Assembly: GCF_039555335.1 (NCBI RefSeq)
Contig: NC_092629.1
Location: 4,917,912 to 4,981,911, forward strand
Reading direction: 5' to 3'
Source of the DNA: Amphiura filiformis
Lineage: Eukaryota; Echinodermata; Ophiuroidea; Amphilepidida; Amphiuridae
Length of the DNA: 64,000 bases
The notes beneath the pieces were generated by a model that was not told the origin of the DNA, searched no databases, and worked only from the letters and a program-made list of their open reading frames with translations. Made by a program: the position numbers and the translations under genes. This document shows positions 1 to 9,251 of this stretch, one piece after another (position 1 is the first letter of the stretch; each line of letters begins with the position of its first letter).

Positions 1-160
1 GCTGATCGTAACTACGCTCGGTGGATAATTTGACGATTCAAGAAACAAACAACAAATCGAGAGTATGCAACACACTCATTTATTGTGTTTAACCAACAAT
101 CGCCGATCGTTTAATAGTATTAACGTACTTTTCGTTTTAATCGTCAAAAAGGGATAGCGA
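1..160. repeat. Left inverted copy of the 7.2-7.9 kb repeat array
   Basis: Read on the minus strand, bases 1-95 align with the plus strand at about 7505-7585. They share, in order, a GTGTTG word, CTCGAT, TTTCTTGA, an AAATTATC(C/T)ACC word and GTTAC. Bases 95-125 on the minus strand also resemble 7915-7945 (TATTAAACGATCG versus TATTAAAACGATCG). This is therefore an inverted partner of the array at 7229-7870, cut off by the window edge. It could be the inner part of a long terminal inverted repeat or a second iteron cluster. Confidence 0.6.
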
Positions 161-667
161 ATCTAGAGTCCAGAAGACTGAAATGTTTTTTGAAAGAAGT
201 CTCACCTACAATAGATAGCGACGTACAGACATGCGTTAGAACAAATAAATTCGTAATACAACGTAGAGTTAGGCTGCTAAAATAGTTTTATTAATTTAAT
301 ATTAATTCAAGTTATTGACTTGCCGATACGTACCAACTCTACCCGCAAAAATTCGTTGTAACATTTATTTATCTAACCAAGGAGGACTAGATATAATCAT
401 ATATCCTATAAAGTATAGAATAAATCCAACAACGGTATATTCCTGCAGTATTCCATTAATATAATTCCAAGATCGTTGTAGGTTTGGTGAAAATAGAACG
501 CCCAATAAAATCCCGAAATCGTTGTATAATCATATCGTCCATTATTCCATCAGTATATTTCCAATATTGTCCTAAGTTAGGTTAAAATTCACGAAGATAT
601 GATCGAGTATAATAATTTAGCACTACACGGTATAACGATGTTATCGCTTCAAAATCTTACGGTCGAG
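161..667. other. Gene-free AT-rich stretch upstream of the polymerase gene
   Basis: No coding signal is seen. The only structure is an imperfect direct repeat about 93 bases apart (near 449 and 541) sharing ATTCCAT and ATTTCCA/ATTCCA words, each followed by a GTTAGGT/GTTTGGT word. Confidence 0.45.
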
Positions 668-960
668 TGATGACGTCAAACGCTTCGAGGGATGATATAG
701 TACATCGAGTTAAACCTCTTCACGTGTACACACCGCGTGACAGCGTGTCACTCGCTTCGATAATTATCGAGCGATGACGTCAAACGTTTCTAAAGCTACG
801 ATTTTGATTGGCTCGGTCGATAAAGGACGCCAATTAGTGAACCGTTTCTCGTGTACACAACACGTGAGAGCGTAGATTCTCGCCGTAACGTTATTTTCCG
901 GATGACGTCACGCAGTTCATATACTATAAAAACGGCAGTGTGCAGATAACACACTCATTC
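668..960 (+). promoter_or_regulatory. Core promoter of the polymerase gene with three CRE-like palindromes
   Basis: The perfect 8-bp palindrome TGACGTCA, the CRE/ATF consensus, occurs at 671-678, 775-782 and 903-910. The first two sit in a duplicated module that also holds a CGTGTACAC word (near 723 and 850) followed by a CGTGnnAGCGT word. TATAAAA at 925-931 is followed 32 bases later by TCATTC (955-960), which fits an initiator with the start site near 957. That leaves a leader of about 43 bases before the ATG at 1000. Factor binding is inferred from consensus only. Confidence 0.6.
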
Positions 961-999
961 GACTACATCGATGCACGAAGTTCCGATAACTCTCGCAAC

Positions 1000-3900
1000 A
1001 TGGATGTTTTTATTAGTGAGTGCCGCTCGTTGGAGAAACTCGAGGCCATCATAGGAACAGGGTTAGACGACAATTTATATCAACTCGCGGTGCTCAGGAT
1101 GTTCGAATTGATAAAAGACCCCGGTATTCAGTCTTCCAGCAGACCGAATTTCGTCGAAAAAATCACTACCTCTGAAGATTTCGAGGAGTTGCGGCGGATC
1201 ATGGATGAAGATAATGGACGGACCGAGATCACGACCATGGCTTTCGCACGTATAATTCAACTCGCTACAGAGCGGAACATCGAAGTGACGGTGGTGCCTA
1301 ATAAAGAGGGAGAAACTGTCCCGACTCTGATCCACGAAGATCAACTCGCCCCCTCGTCTACCGTTACCGCGTTGAATACAGGAACCCTCGCCGTATCATC
1401 GACTAACGCGAGTGTCGCCGACGAAATCCGCACCACGGACGATCTCGATAGATTGAACAGGATGATCGAAGAAGATGACTGGCGGACCGAGATTTCGGGA
1501 TTAGCTTTTCAACGAATTTTGGAACTCGGGGGTGATAAAGATTTTGACGCTTTGTTGAAGATTACCCCTACTTCGAACGTACCCGTCGACGAGAATACGG
1601 ATTGGAGGGCATGGTTAGACAACTTAATGGAGACGATCGATAACGACAACATGACGGGAGGGGGTAATCCAGTCAAGACGGGTCAAAACGTGAGTAAAAG
1701 CATTATTTTGAACGATAATTTCTATTTCTAAAAAACGTATAATTTTGTTAAACACGAACGTACGTAAAATCTGAACCGATATTTTTTTTCACGGTAATTA
1801 GGTCGCGGAAGATGCGACGAACGTGGTTGGAAAAAGAAAACGACCGGCCGACGAATCCGTGGATGAATTGAGAGCCGACACTGTAGACGACGAACGAGAG
1901 AACGAAGAAGATCGCCGTCAGGTTCCGGACGAAGCGTCCCCCTCGACTGACATTTCGCGGTATTACGAGTTTGAATCCATGAACAGCAAGCACGTCAAGA
2001 AATTTAAAGCCACGGCTACGGATTATCGCTTAAGAGTGAAAAACGTGAACGAAACGTTCGCCATCGATGGGCTACCCACACTCTCCGCCATCATTGACGA
2101 TGTTCTGGGACGACTCGGCGACGGTGTTCGTCCTAGGGATATGATGAGGATTGTCCTCCAAGCCCCGGGGTTGGACAAACCGATCAACCTACCTTTTATC
2201 AAGAAGGACGACCTTACCATGGACCGTTTCATGACTAGAGTGGAGCACGTTCTCCAATCTAAAAAGGACGTCAAATTGGATAGTAACATGGACATTAACG
2301 TCGTCCATATGCAGATGCCAGACGGAGGTAAATCGGACCGAAGAGTACTCAAGACGTGGGTGGAGAAGAAGAAGGATTGGCGTTGTATCGTCCCCATCAC
2401 CAACCGAAGCGACAACATGTGTCTCGCGCGAGCTATAGTGACGGGTATCGCTAAACACGAATTGAATTCTAAAGAATGGATTTGGAGGAGTATACGAGAT
2501 GGCAAGAAACATCAAGAGGAACGCGCCCTAGCTCTTCACGACAAAGCGAACGTCCCGTATGACGCCTGTGGATTAAAAGAGGTGGAAAGCTTCCAGAAAG
2601 TCATATCGGATTATCAGCTCTGCGTAGTTTCCAAAGACCATTTGAACAAGATCATATACGAGGGACCGAAAAAACCCAGAGGCATTTATTTGCTTTACAA
2701 CGATCGTCACTTTGATCTCATCACTTGTATGAGCGCCTATTTAAACAGGAGTTATTGGTGTCATCCGTGCAAGAAACCGTACAATAATAAAACAGAACAT
2801 CGATGCGAGAACACGTGTAAAATCTGTCGTTCCGGTAACTGTCTGTTGAGCGACGATGTCGACGAATGGGTTCATTGTTCCGACTGCAATAGGTATTTCA
2901 AATCCCGCACGTGTTACGAGAACCACAAACAACCGGGAACCAGCATCAAGAAGTACGGTACCATCTGCAAGCAGTATTTCAAATGCGATAAGTGCGACAG
3001 GATCGTCGACAAAAAGTGCCTCCGAAAAGAACACGACTGCACGGATCTGTGGTGTCGCGTCTGTCAAGGCAACTTTCCCGCCGGACATAAATGCTACATC
3101 AAACCCGTCGAAGTTAAAGATTCCCATAAGGACAAGGAGAACAGTTTCAGTTACATCTTTTTCGACGTAGAAAGTCGGCAGGAGACGGGGATCCATAAAC
3201 CCAACCTCTGCGTGGCTCAGAAATCTTGCGAGACGTGCGCTCCACATCCGTGGGAAGAACCGTGCGACTTATGCGGAGTGGAAAACAGATGATCTTCAGA
3301 GGCGACGATTGCATGGAGAGGTTCTGCCTGTGGCTCTTCAAAGAAGAAAAACATCAACACGCGGTCTGTTTGGCGCATAATTTAAAGGTAAGTCCAGGAG
3401 TTTAAGCGAAACTTTTGCGTGGTATTTATTTATAGGTTTTTGTACTAAATAATATTAAAATATAATTTTTAATTATTCTTTTTTTTTTTTTGTTGTTAGG
3501 GATACGACGGCTACTTCATTCTCCAATTCCTGTACGACAATGGCGTTAAACCCAACATCATCATGAACGGAGCCAAGATCATGTCCATCTTCGTACCCGG
3601 ATTAGGGATCACCTTCAAAGACAGTCTGAATTTCTTTCCAATGGCATTATCCAAACTTCCCAAGAGCTTTGGCGTTCAAGAATTATGCAAGGGTCATTTT
3701 CCGCACCTGTTCAACACCAAAGATAACGAACATTACGTGGGAGAGATACCGGCGGCCGAGTTTTTCGACCCTGACGGCATGTCCGAAACCGGTAAAGATC
3801 AGTTCTTGGCCTGGCATACTGCCGAAAAGGAGAAGGGATTGACGTGGGATCTCCAAGAAGAGCTCCTGAAATACTGCGTTAGCGACGTTGCTATTCTTCG

Positions 3901-6335
3901 TCGGTGTTGTATGAAATTTACGGAAATGTTCATGGACGTGACGAAAACTAGTCCTGAAGATCCAGGGGTCGATCCGTTGGATAAACCCCTCACCATCGCC
4001 TCCGCGTGCAACCTCGTATTACGCCGCAATTTTCTTCAACCAAACACCATCGCTACCATCCCTCCGAATGGATACGGGCCGGGCCAGAACTTCTCTCGCG
4101 ACTCCATACGGTGGCTCAACTACGAAGCTCTCAAGAATGATACCGATATAGTTCACGCCATGAACGGGGGAGAAGTGCGATTAAAGGGAAGAGTGACGGT
4201 CGATGGCATTGATTTTGAGACGCGTAAGATCTATTCTTACCAGGGGTGTCTATACCACGGATGTCCCGATTGTTACGACGAAGATACCCTCAACCCCATC
4301 TCCCAGAAACCCATGGCCGAACTTTACAGGTTAACTCTCTTCCGTAAGAATCAGATAGAGATCAACTATCCCGAATATGAGATTATTGAAATATGGGAAC
4401 ACGAGTGGAAGGGGGTTTTGCAAAATCTTCCAAAGGAAGAGAAGGAAAAGATCGACGTTCCCGCTCATTTCGAGCACTTGAACGCGAAGGAAGCTCTCTA
4501 CGGTGGAAGAACGGAAGCTACCAGGCTCTTCCACCAAGTCCGAGACGGAGAAGTCATCCGATATTTGGACTTTACTAGGTAGGTCGAATCGCACCGTCCT
4601 TAAATAATCCTTTCGATTCGCGTATTATTACTCATCAACGTCACGGCTAAATATTTGAAAAAAATTAACAAGACATGTCCTTTTGTATTTCTTTCTCGTA
4701 TCTAGCCTCTACCCGTGGGCTAACAAGTACCGCCCCTACATCGTCGGTCATCCTCGGATTATTACGAACGATTTCGAAGACGTTTCGGAGTACTTTGGTT
4801 TGATTCGGTGCACGGTCTTACCGCCCAGGTATCTTTTTCATCCCGTCCTACCAGCGAGATGTCACGGCAAATTGATGTTCGCCCTGTGCGGAACGTGCAT
4901 GGAGGAGAAACGCCAGACATACTGTCCCCATTCGGATAAAGCCAGGACGATCAGGGGTACCTGGGTGACGCTCGAAGTGCAGAAAGCAGTGGAGATGGGT
5001 TACGAGGTCAAGGACATCGAAGTGGTGTGGCACTGGGAGCAACGCGCGGAGTACGATAAAGAGACAAAAACGGGCGGACTGTTCACCGACTACATTGATC
5101 GGTTCCTCCAATTAAAACAGGAAGCGAGCGGTTACCCCGACTGGTGCGTGACCGAGGAGGACAAACGACGGTACATAGACAAATACTTCGAAAACGAAGG
5201 GATACGACTGGACCCCGACAATATCGAGAAGAATCCAGGCATGAGATCTTTGGCCAAATTATGTCTGAACAGCATGTGGGGTGAGTTTAAAGAAGAATTT
5301 ATAAACATTACAACCCGTACACCCATCGTCATCATTTCAGATACGTACTCTTAGCAGGATTCTCATCTCTTTATTAATTTACTATTATTTTTACAGGTAA
5401 ATTCGCTCAGAGATCAAACATGAGCCAAACCGTCATCCTCGACGATCCTTCCGAAGTGTATAAGCTACTGATGAGCGATAGCGTCACCGTCGACAATATT
5501 CGGCTCATCAATGACGAAGTCATCGAAGTGACTTATAAAGATGACGACGCTTTCGCTAGAGTCAACCCGAACACCAACGTCGTCATCGCTGCTTTTACGA
5601 CTTGCCACGCCAGGTTGAAGTTGTACGAAGTCCTGGAAAAGTTGGGGGATCGCGCCATGTACCAAGATACGGGTAAGCATTCTCGTGTGTTCAAGATATT
5701 AATACGAGGTTAATTGTTTAATGTCGCAATAATATAGAGACGTGTTTAACAATCTTTTTTGCGCGTGTTTTATTTGTAATTATATCTAATGTTTTCTCGT
5801 TTCTACAGACAGCGTCGTTTTTCTCAGTCGTCCGGGAGATTGGGAACCCCCTACTGGCGACTATTTGGGTCAATTGACGGACGAGGTCGCTCCGCACGAT
5901 GGCAATCACATCTCTACTTTCGTCACGGGGGGCTGCAAGAATTATTCGTATACTACGGATACCGGTAAAACCGTCATGAAAGTGAGAGGGATCACGCTGA
6001 ACGCTCGAAACTCAGAACTGGTCAACGCTTCGACACTGGTGCGTATGGTGAAAGGTTTAAAAGCGGACGGAGAAAAGAAGGAGAGAAAGTGACGGTGACG
6101 GATCCTCGGAAGATCGTACGTAACGTTCAAACCAAGAATATCGAGACTCGAGTATTCAAGAAGGATTACAGAGTCGTCTTCGACAAACGTTGGATCTCCG
6201 ACGGTTTCGAAACTTTTCCTTACGGTTATGGCGTCTCTAAGTAAGATTTAATTTTCGCCGCGATGAGTATATTAACGTGTCCCGTCTTTTAGGAGTGTCA
6301 TTCGTCGTCAACATGTTGCAGAAGATACAACGTAA
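1000..6335 (+). CDS. Spliced family B DNA polymerase of Polinton/adintovirus type, with two frame breaks
   Basis: Protein-primed-type replicative DNA polymerase of a self-replicating virus-like transposon. Exons are 1000-1689, 1802-3387, 3500-4578, 4706-5280, 5397-5672, 5809-6240 and 6293-6335; every intron is GT-AG and every junction keeps phase. The start is the ATG at 1000, 43 bases after the initiator; upstream triplets are open but lack an ATG. Order of parts (about 1,560 residues): three helical repeats (residues 9-42, 58-95, 145-182); a KRKR basic patch (about 240); an OTU-like segment with DNMCLARA (about 434) and RHFDL (about 532); a Cys/His-rich region (about 550-665); exonuclease motifs FDVE, HNLKGYDGYF and YCVSDV; palm motif A (split by intron 3), motif B (NSMWG, split by intron 4) and motif C (YQDT, its second Asp restored by splicing intron 5). 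Two single-base breaks, at about 3286 and 6089, each need a -1 shift. All catalytic residues are visible. If intron 6 is retained, translation stops at 6242-6244. It is either a recently broken gene, a frameshifting gene or an assembly artefact. Confidence 0.85.
3280..3292 (+). other. Frame break 1 in the polymerase, at a GGAAAAC heptamer
   Basis: The Cys-rich region runs in frame to a TGA at 3290-3292. The polymerase reading resumes one base back (-1), with IFRGDD starting at 3292. The seven bases just before the break (3280-3286) are G GAA AAC in the original frame, which has the layout of a -1 slippery site. No exon border fits here, since the only local GT..AG pair is far too short to be an intron. 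Confidence 0.7.
6083..6092 (+). other. Frame break 2 in the polymerase
   Basis: The exon-6 frame ends at TGA 6090-6092, after a Lys/Glu/Arg-rich run. The family-like C-terminal part (KDYRVVFDKRW, then FPYGYG) continues in the frame starting at 6089, again a -1 shift. The context is AAAAGAAGGAGAGAAAG with no classical slippery heptamer, so a one-base deletion is the simplest reading. Confidence 0.7.
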
Positions 6336-6777
6336 CTCCGAAGCGCTCCGCTTCCTGGCAAAGTGTAACCCGCGCCAGAGGAAATCCATCATTCAACACG
6401 TCGATAATAGCATCGTCGATGCATTGTGTGAATGCGCGATGCATGTTCTGAAACGTTTAGATCGAAGGCGGAAGAAGATGATGAAGACGCACGAGCGTCA
6501 TCTCCGCGCGGCATCACCGCGTAATGGGCCTTCGGACTCGGAAAGAAAGAAAAAGAAACTTTCGATGCATAAGAACCTTCTCCGTGCCTTGACCGATAAA
6601 AGACTAATGCGCAAGAAGAACCCACGCCACGGTGGCTCCGCACGTCTTGAAAACGACCGTCCATCCGTTCCTCAAATTCAGAACCGTACCTGCCTCGAGG
6701 CGAAACTGCAAAAAGGACCGCAAGAATGCTCCACGTCGTTCAATAAGAAGAAGAGGCGCGTTGACTCCGGCGTATAA
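6313..6777 (+). CDS. Small basic protein overlapping the polymerase 3' end (core-protein-like)
   Basis: A 154-residue protein starting at ATG 6313 (AACATGT), inside the last polymerase exon and in another frame; the overlap is 23 bases. The N-terminal half is a helical segment containing RKSIIQ and IVDALCECAMHVLK. The middle and end are Lys/Arg-rich, with RRRKKMMK, ERKKKK and a terminal KKKRRV that looks like a nuclear localisation signal. Small basic proteins with a C-E-C-A helix followed by a K/R-rich tail recur next to this type of polymerase in animal virus-like elements, and I assign it on that recollection. A DNA-binding or core role is inferred. A polyadenylation signal follows at 6856. 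Confidence 0.6.
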   Translation: MLQKIQRNSEALRFLAKCNPRQRKSIIQHVDNSIVDALCECAMHVLKRLDRRRKKMMKTHERHLRAASPRNGPSDSERKKKKLSMHKNLLRALTDKRLMRKKNPRHGGSARLENDRPSVPQIQNRTCLEAKLQKGPQECSTSFNKKKRRVDSGV

Positions 6778-6855
6778 CTTTACAACCTCCTCTTTTTAAC
6801 AAATGAAAAAACGATTTTGAAAGTCGACCTTCTTCTTACGATCTGTCGATTTACT

Positions 6856-6861
6856 AATAAA
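6856..6861 (+). terminator. Polyadenylation signal AATAAA
   Basis: A consensus AATAAA lies 79 bases after the stop of the basic-protein gene and could serve both it and the polymerase transcript. Confidence 0.5.
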
Positions 6862-7228
6862 GAATATAAAAAACATAAAAACTTTTATCGTGTCATACTT
6901 AATTCGTTGTGGCGGGAAGGCCGAGAGATAACGATGTCCGTCATTTTGCATTTCGGGAACTTTGATATTCAGATACGCTATTTAGTAACGCCGTTTCATA
7001 GGGAATTTGAATTCTTGTATGTTTTTTTATTATTATTCTTGCTTGAAATTCTTTTTTATTTATTTTTCTTTTGTTTGATTTTCATTTTCAAAATTGTTTG
7101 AAAACTTGTTTTAAATTTTTTCTTTTTCGTTTTTAAATTGTTTTTTTTCTTTTTTTTTGTGTGTTTTTTTGTTTTGTTTTGTTGTTGTTGTTGAAAGTTT
7201 TGTACGGTTTTGTGATTGTTTCTAAACA
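6862..7228. other. T/G-rich gene-free spacer
   Basis: From about 7020 to 7195 the plus strand is almost pure T with some G, including GTTTT and GTT runs. Any open frame here is low-complexity and AT-driven. No gene is supported. Confidence 0.5.
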
Positions 7229-7870
7229 CGCCGAATCAACCACCGATCGTGTTTTTAACGAGCGAAATAGCCACGTTCAGTTGGAGCGAGACACTTTGTT
7301 AATTTGTTGATTACTTGACACGCCAAATGAACCACCTACCGTGTTTTTAACGAGAGAAAACACGTTGCAACGCCTAGTCACAAATATTAGCGGCGGTAAA
7401 TTGGAGCGAGATTACTAATTAATCTGTTGATTACTTGACACGCCAAATCATCCACCGATCGTGTTTTGTAACAACGCAACGTCCGCAAATGTTTGTAACG
7501 ACCGTAATGTGTTGAACAGTCTCGATGTATTGGTTGTTTCTTGACTCGTTAAATTATCTACCGCGTGACGTTACAATCTCCGCTTTTAACGTGTTTTAGC
7601 GGCGACACGGCCGCAAATGTTTGTTGAATACTATCGCTTTGTTGGATATTTTCCTCCGATGAATGAATGTATTTTTGAACGGCGTTGATCCGGTGCTTAA
7701 AATCGATTCAACAACAAATTATCACGCCTCGTAAACTGTTGCAATATAAACGCCGGGCGCGACTCGTTGATCTTTGCGTCGCCAAATTATCCACCGATCG
7801 TGTTTTTAACGGTCGTAATGCTCGTTGTTTCTTGAATCGCCAAATCACCCACCGATTAACGGTTTGCGTT
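7229..7870. repeat. Degenerate tandem (iteron-like) array
   Basis: A module of about 32 bases, reading roughly CGCCAAATnAnCCACCGA then TCGTGTTTTTAACG, recurs at 7229, 7321, 7441, 7547 (weak), 7780 and 7838. The first three repeats lie in longer units of about 92-120 bases that also share GGAGCGAGA and TTGTTGATTACTTGACA words. All copies have the same orientation. The inverted counterpart lies at 1-160. It could be a replication or transcription control array, or part of a long inverted terminal repeat. Confidence 0.65.
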
Positions 7871-8032
7871 TTAAAAATTACCCACCAGTTGCAAAAATTA
7901 GAGCGCGACTAGATATTAAAACGATCGTTGTTAAATACTTTCAATAAATTGGTGAATACACCAAAAATTTTATTGCCTAACGAGTCGTGTTTTTTTTTTA
8001 ACGACGTTAACGCCTCGCAAATAATATCGGCG

Positions 8033-8281
8033 TTACATTGGAGCGATAATCCACGTTAAAATAATCCGTGAGAGTAGCCCGTCGCTACTCTTCCGCCATT
8101 CCGCATTCACCGGCGCGTTTGGTTTAACTATTCTCCCGTGAAATGCATGGAATCCTTTAACCGTGGAGAAAGAATTAGCCGCGTGATGTTGCAGTAGGTA
8201 GAGTATCGCTTCTTTACTTTTAATTATTTGTACATGCATCTCGTTATTTTTGTAAGTGTAAGCCGATATACGTCTTGTTCA
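8033..8281 (-). CDS. Minus-strand open segment, possible exon, unknown function
   Basis: On the minus strand this is open from about 8281 to a stop at 8033. The ATG is at 8239 and the reading continues open upstream of it to about 8281, just after an AG. The protein has balanced composition, with segments such as KEAILYLLQHHAANS and KPNAPVNAEWRKSSDG, which look coding rather than random. It could be the second exon of a gene starting at 8517, but no donor in the right phase could be fixed. Not recognised. Confidence 0.3.
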
Positions 8282-8304
8282 TCCACGTAGTCTCTTGAAA
8301 TTTG

Positions 8305-8517
8305 TTAACTTTTAATTTTATTTTGTTCGTATTCGTAGCCTTCTTTCACAAGCGTTAAATGTTTGTGTATAGTCGTCGTGACGTCATCGTAATACAAAGT
8401 TTTTGAGTGCTCGATGAACGTTCCGCGTCGATAGACAACATTAGCGGGATCGCGTCGTATTCGTACGTAGCGTCTATAACTATCGAAGGTTTCGTGTATT
8501 AAAGGAAAACCCGTCAT
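8305..8517 (-). CDS. Minus-strand small ORF, unknown function
   Basis: A 70-residue ORF from ATG 8517 to a stop at 8305, rich in Arg and Tyr (YRRYVRIRR, VVYRRGTF) and ending KEGYEYEQNKIKS. Its ATG is only 55 bases from the ATG of the plus-strand gene at 8573, so the two would share a bidirectional promoter; no TATA box is evident between them. Composition matches the neighbouring element genes. Not recognised; it may be a first exon. Confidence 0.35.
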   Translation of the reverse strand: MTGFPLIHETFDSYRRYVRIRRDPANVVYRRGTFIEHSKTLYYDDVTTTIHKHLTLVKEGYEYEQNKIKS

Positions 8518-8572
8518 TACTCGCCGTCATTATTTCTTCTAGTACCAAAATGAAAGTCCGTGACTTTTCGCG

Positions 8573-8962
8573 ATGGCTGCAGAAAACGTCCAACCCGATC
8601 ATCGAAAACCCTATGAAATTATTTCTATAGACGCGCATCAACTAGCAACGTGGGACATCGAGGGTGAATTTTACGATCCTACCAAACCGATATATATGCA
8701 AATTTTTACTTGCGAAGTTTGCGACGTAATTCTGCCGTACCCTAAAGCGGAACACGACTGCCTCGAAGAAACTGAAACCGATGAAGGTTTCGAAGAGAAT
8801 GAGGATTATATGGACGAATTTGACGCGTGTGTAGATTTTATGATGGATGATCCGCGTTACATTTTCGTGACACCTTGTTATTGTGGAGATCTACACCTTA
8901 TGGATGAGAGAAATGGTAACCATAATGAAATTCAAATTATACGCGTGAACCAACAGGAATGA
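8573..8962 (+). CDS. Acidic small protein with CxxC-x10-HDC module
   Basis: A 129-residue protein. Residues 47-63 give C-E-V-C followed ten residues later by HDCL, a CCHC zinc-binding pattern. Around it are acidic stretches (EETETDEGFEENEDY, then DEFDACVDF) and a later CYCGD pair. The same module, also ending HDCL, occurs in the next gene (9252), so the two are probably distant paralogues or share a domain. The start at 8573 is chosen because the ATG at 8550 opens a different short frame. Function unknown; a regulatory or host-interaction role within the element is only a guess. Confidence 0.55.
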   Translation: MAAENVQPDHRKPYEIISIDAHQLATWDIEGEFYDPTKPIYMQIFTCEVCDVILPYPKAEHDCLEETETDEGFEENEDYMDEFDACVDFMMDDPRYIFVTPCYCGDLHLMDERNGNHNEIQIIRVNQQE

Positions 8963-8982
8963 GGATATACGCTTGGACAATG

Positions 8983-8992
8983 TATATAAAAG
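8983..8992 (+). promoter_or_regulatory. Possible TATA box (TATATAAAAG)
   Basis: It lies 20 bases after the stop of the 8573 gene and 260 before the 9252 start. No clear initiator stands at the expected distance, and the first downstream ATG (9061) opens only six codons. It may be a second, weaker promoter for the 9252 gene. Confidence 0.25.
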
Positions 8993-9171
8993 AGACGTCT
9001 AGTCGACGTCGTGTGAATTTTCCCTCTCACGCTGTAGAGGACCGTGTCTGTAAAGAAAAAAATGTACTTTTTTTACCTCTAACTATACTATAACCATCGA
9101 CGCTGCGAAGAACTTAAATCATTACTTCCAAACCGTTCAATCGGTCAACTACGTTACCTTACCTTTTGTAT

Positions 9172-9208
9172 TATAAAAAGGGCGATTTGCGAGTCTAGTC
9201 ATTCAGTT
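9172..9208 (+). promoter_or_regulatory. Core promoter of the 9252 gene
   Basis: TATAAAA at 9172-9178 is followed 33 bases later by TCAGTT (9203-9208), an initiator-like word. The layout matches the polymerase promoter (TATAAAA then TCATTC, 32 bases). The inferred leader is about 47 bases. Confidence 0.55.
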
Positions 9209-9251
9209 TCGATCAGTAAACCGATAGCGCTTCTTCAACAAACCGGTTACT

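Noticed and set aside
2023..2505. 160-codon minus-strand frame
   Set aside because: Antisense shadow of the OTU-like part of the polymerase; no independent coding sign.
2741..3247. 168-codon minus-strand frame opposite the polymerase gene
   Set aside because: It is antisense to the Cys-rich and exonuclease I exon, whose plus-strand motifs are clear; a shadow frame.
7229..7870. CRISPR-like array
   Set aside because: Repeats are degenerate and spacing is irregular (about 58-230 bases); introns and promoters show eukaryotic DNA. Better described as an iteron-like array.
8550..8630. Short ORF starting at ATG 8550
   Set aside because: Only 26 codons, in another frame from the supported 8573 gene; at most an upstream ORF.
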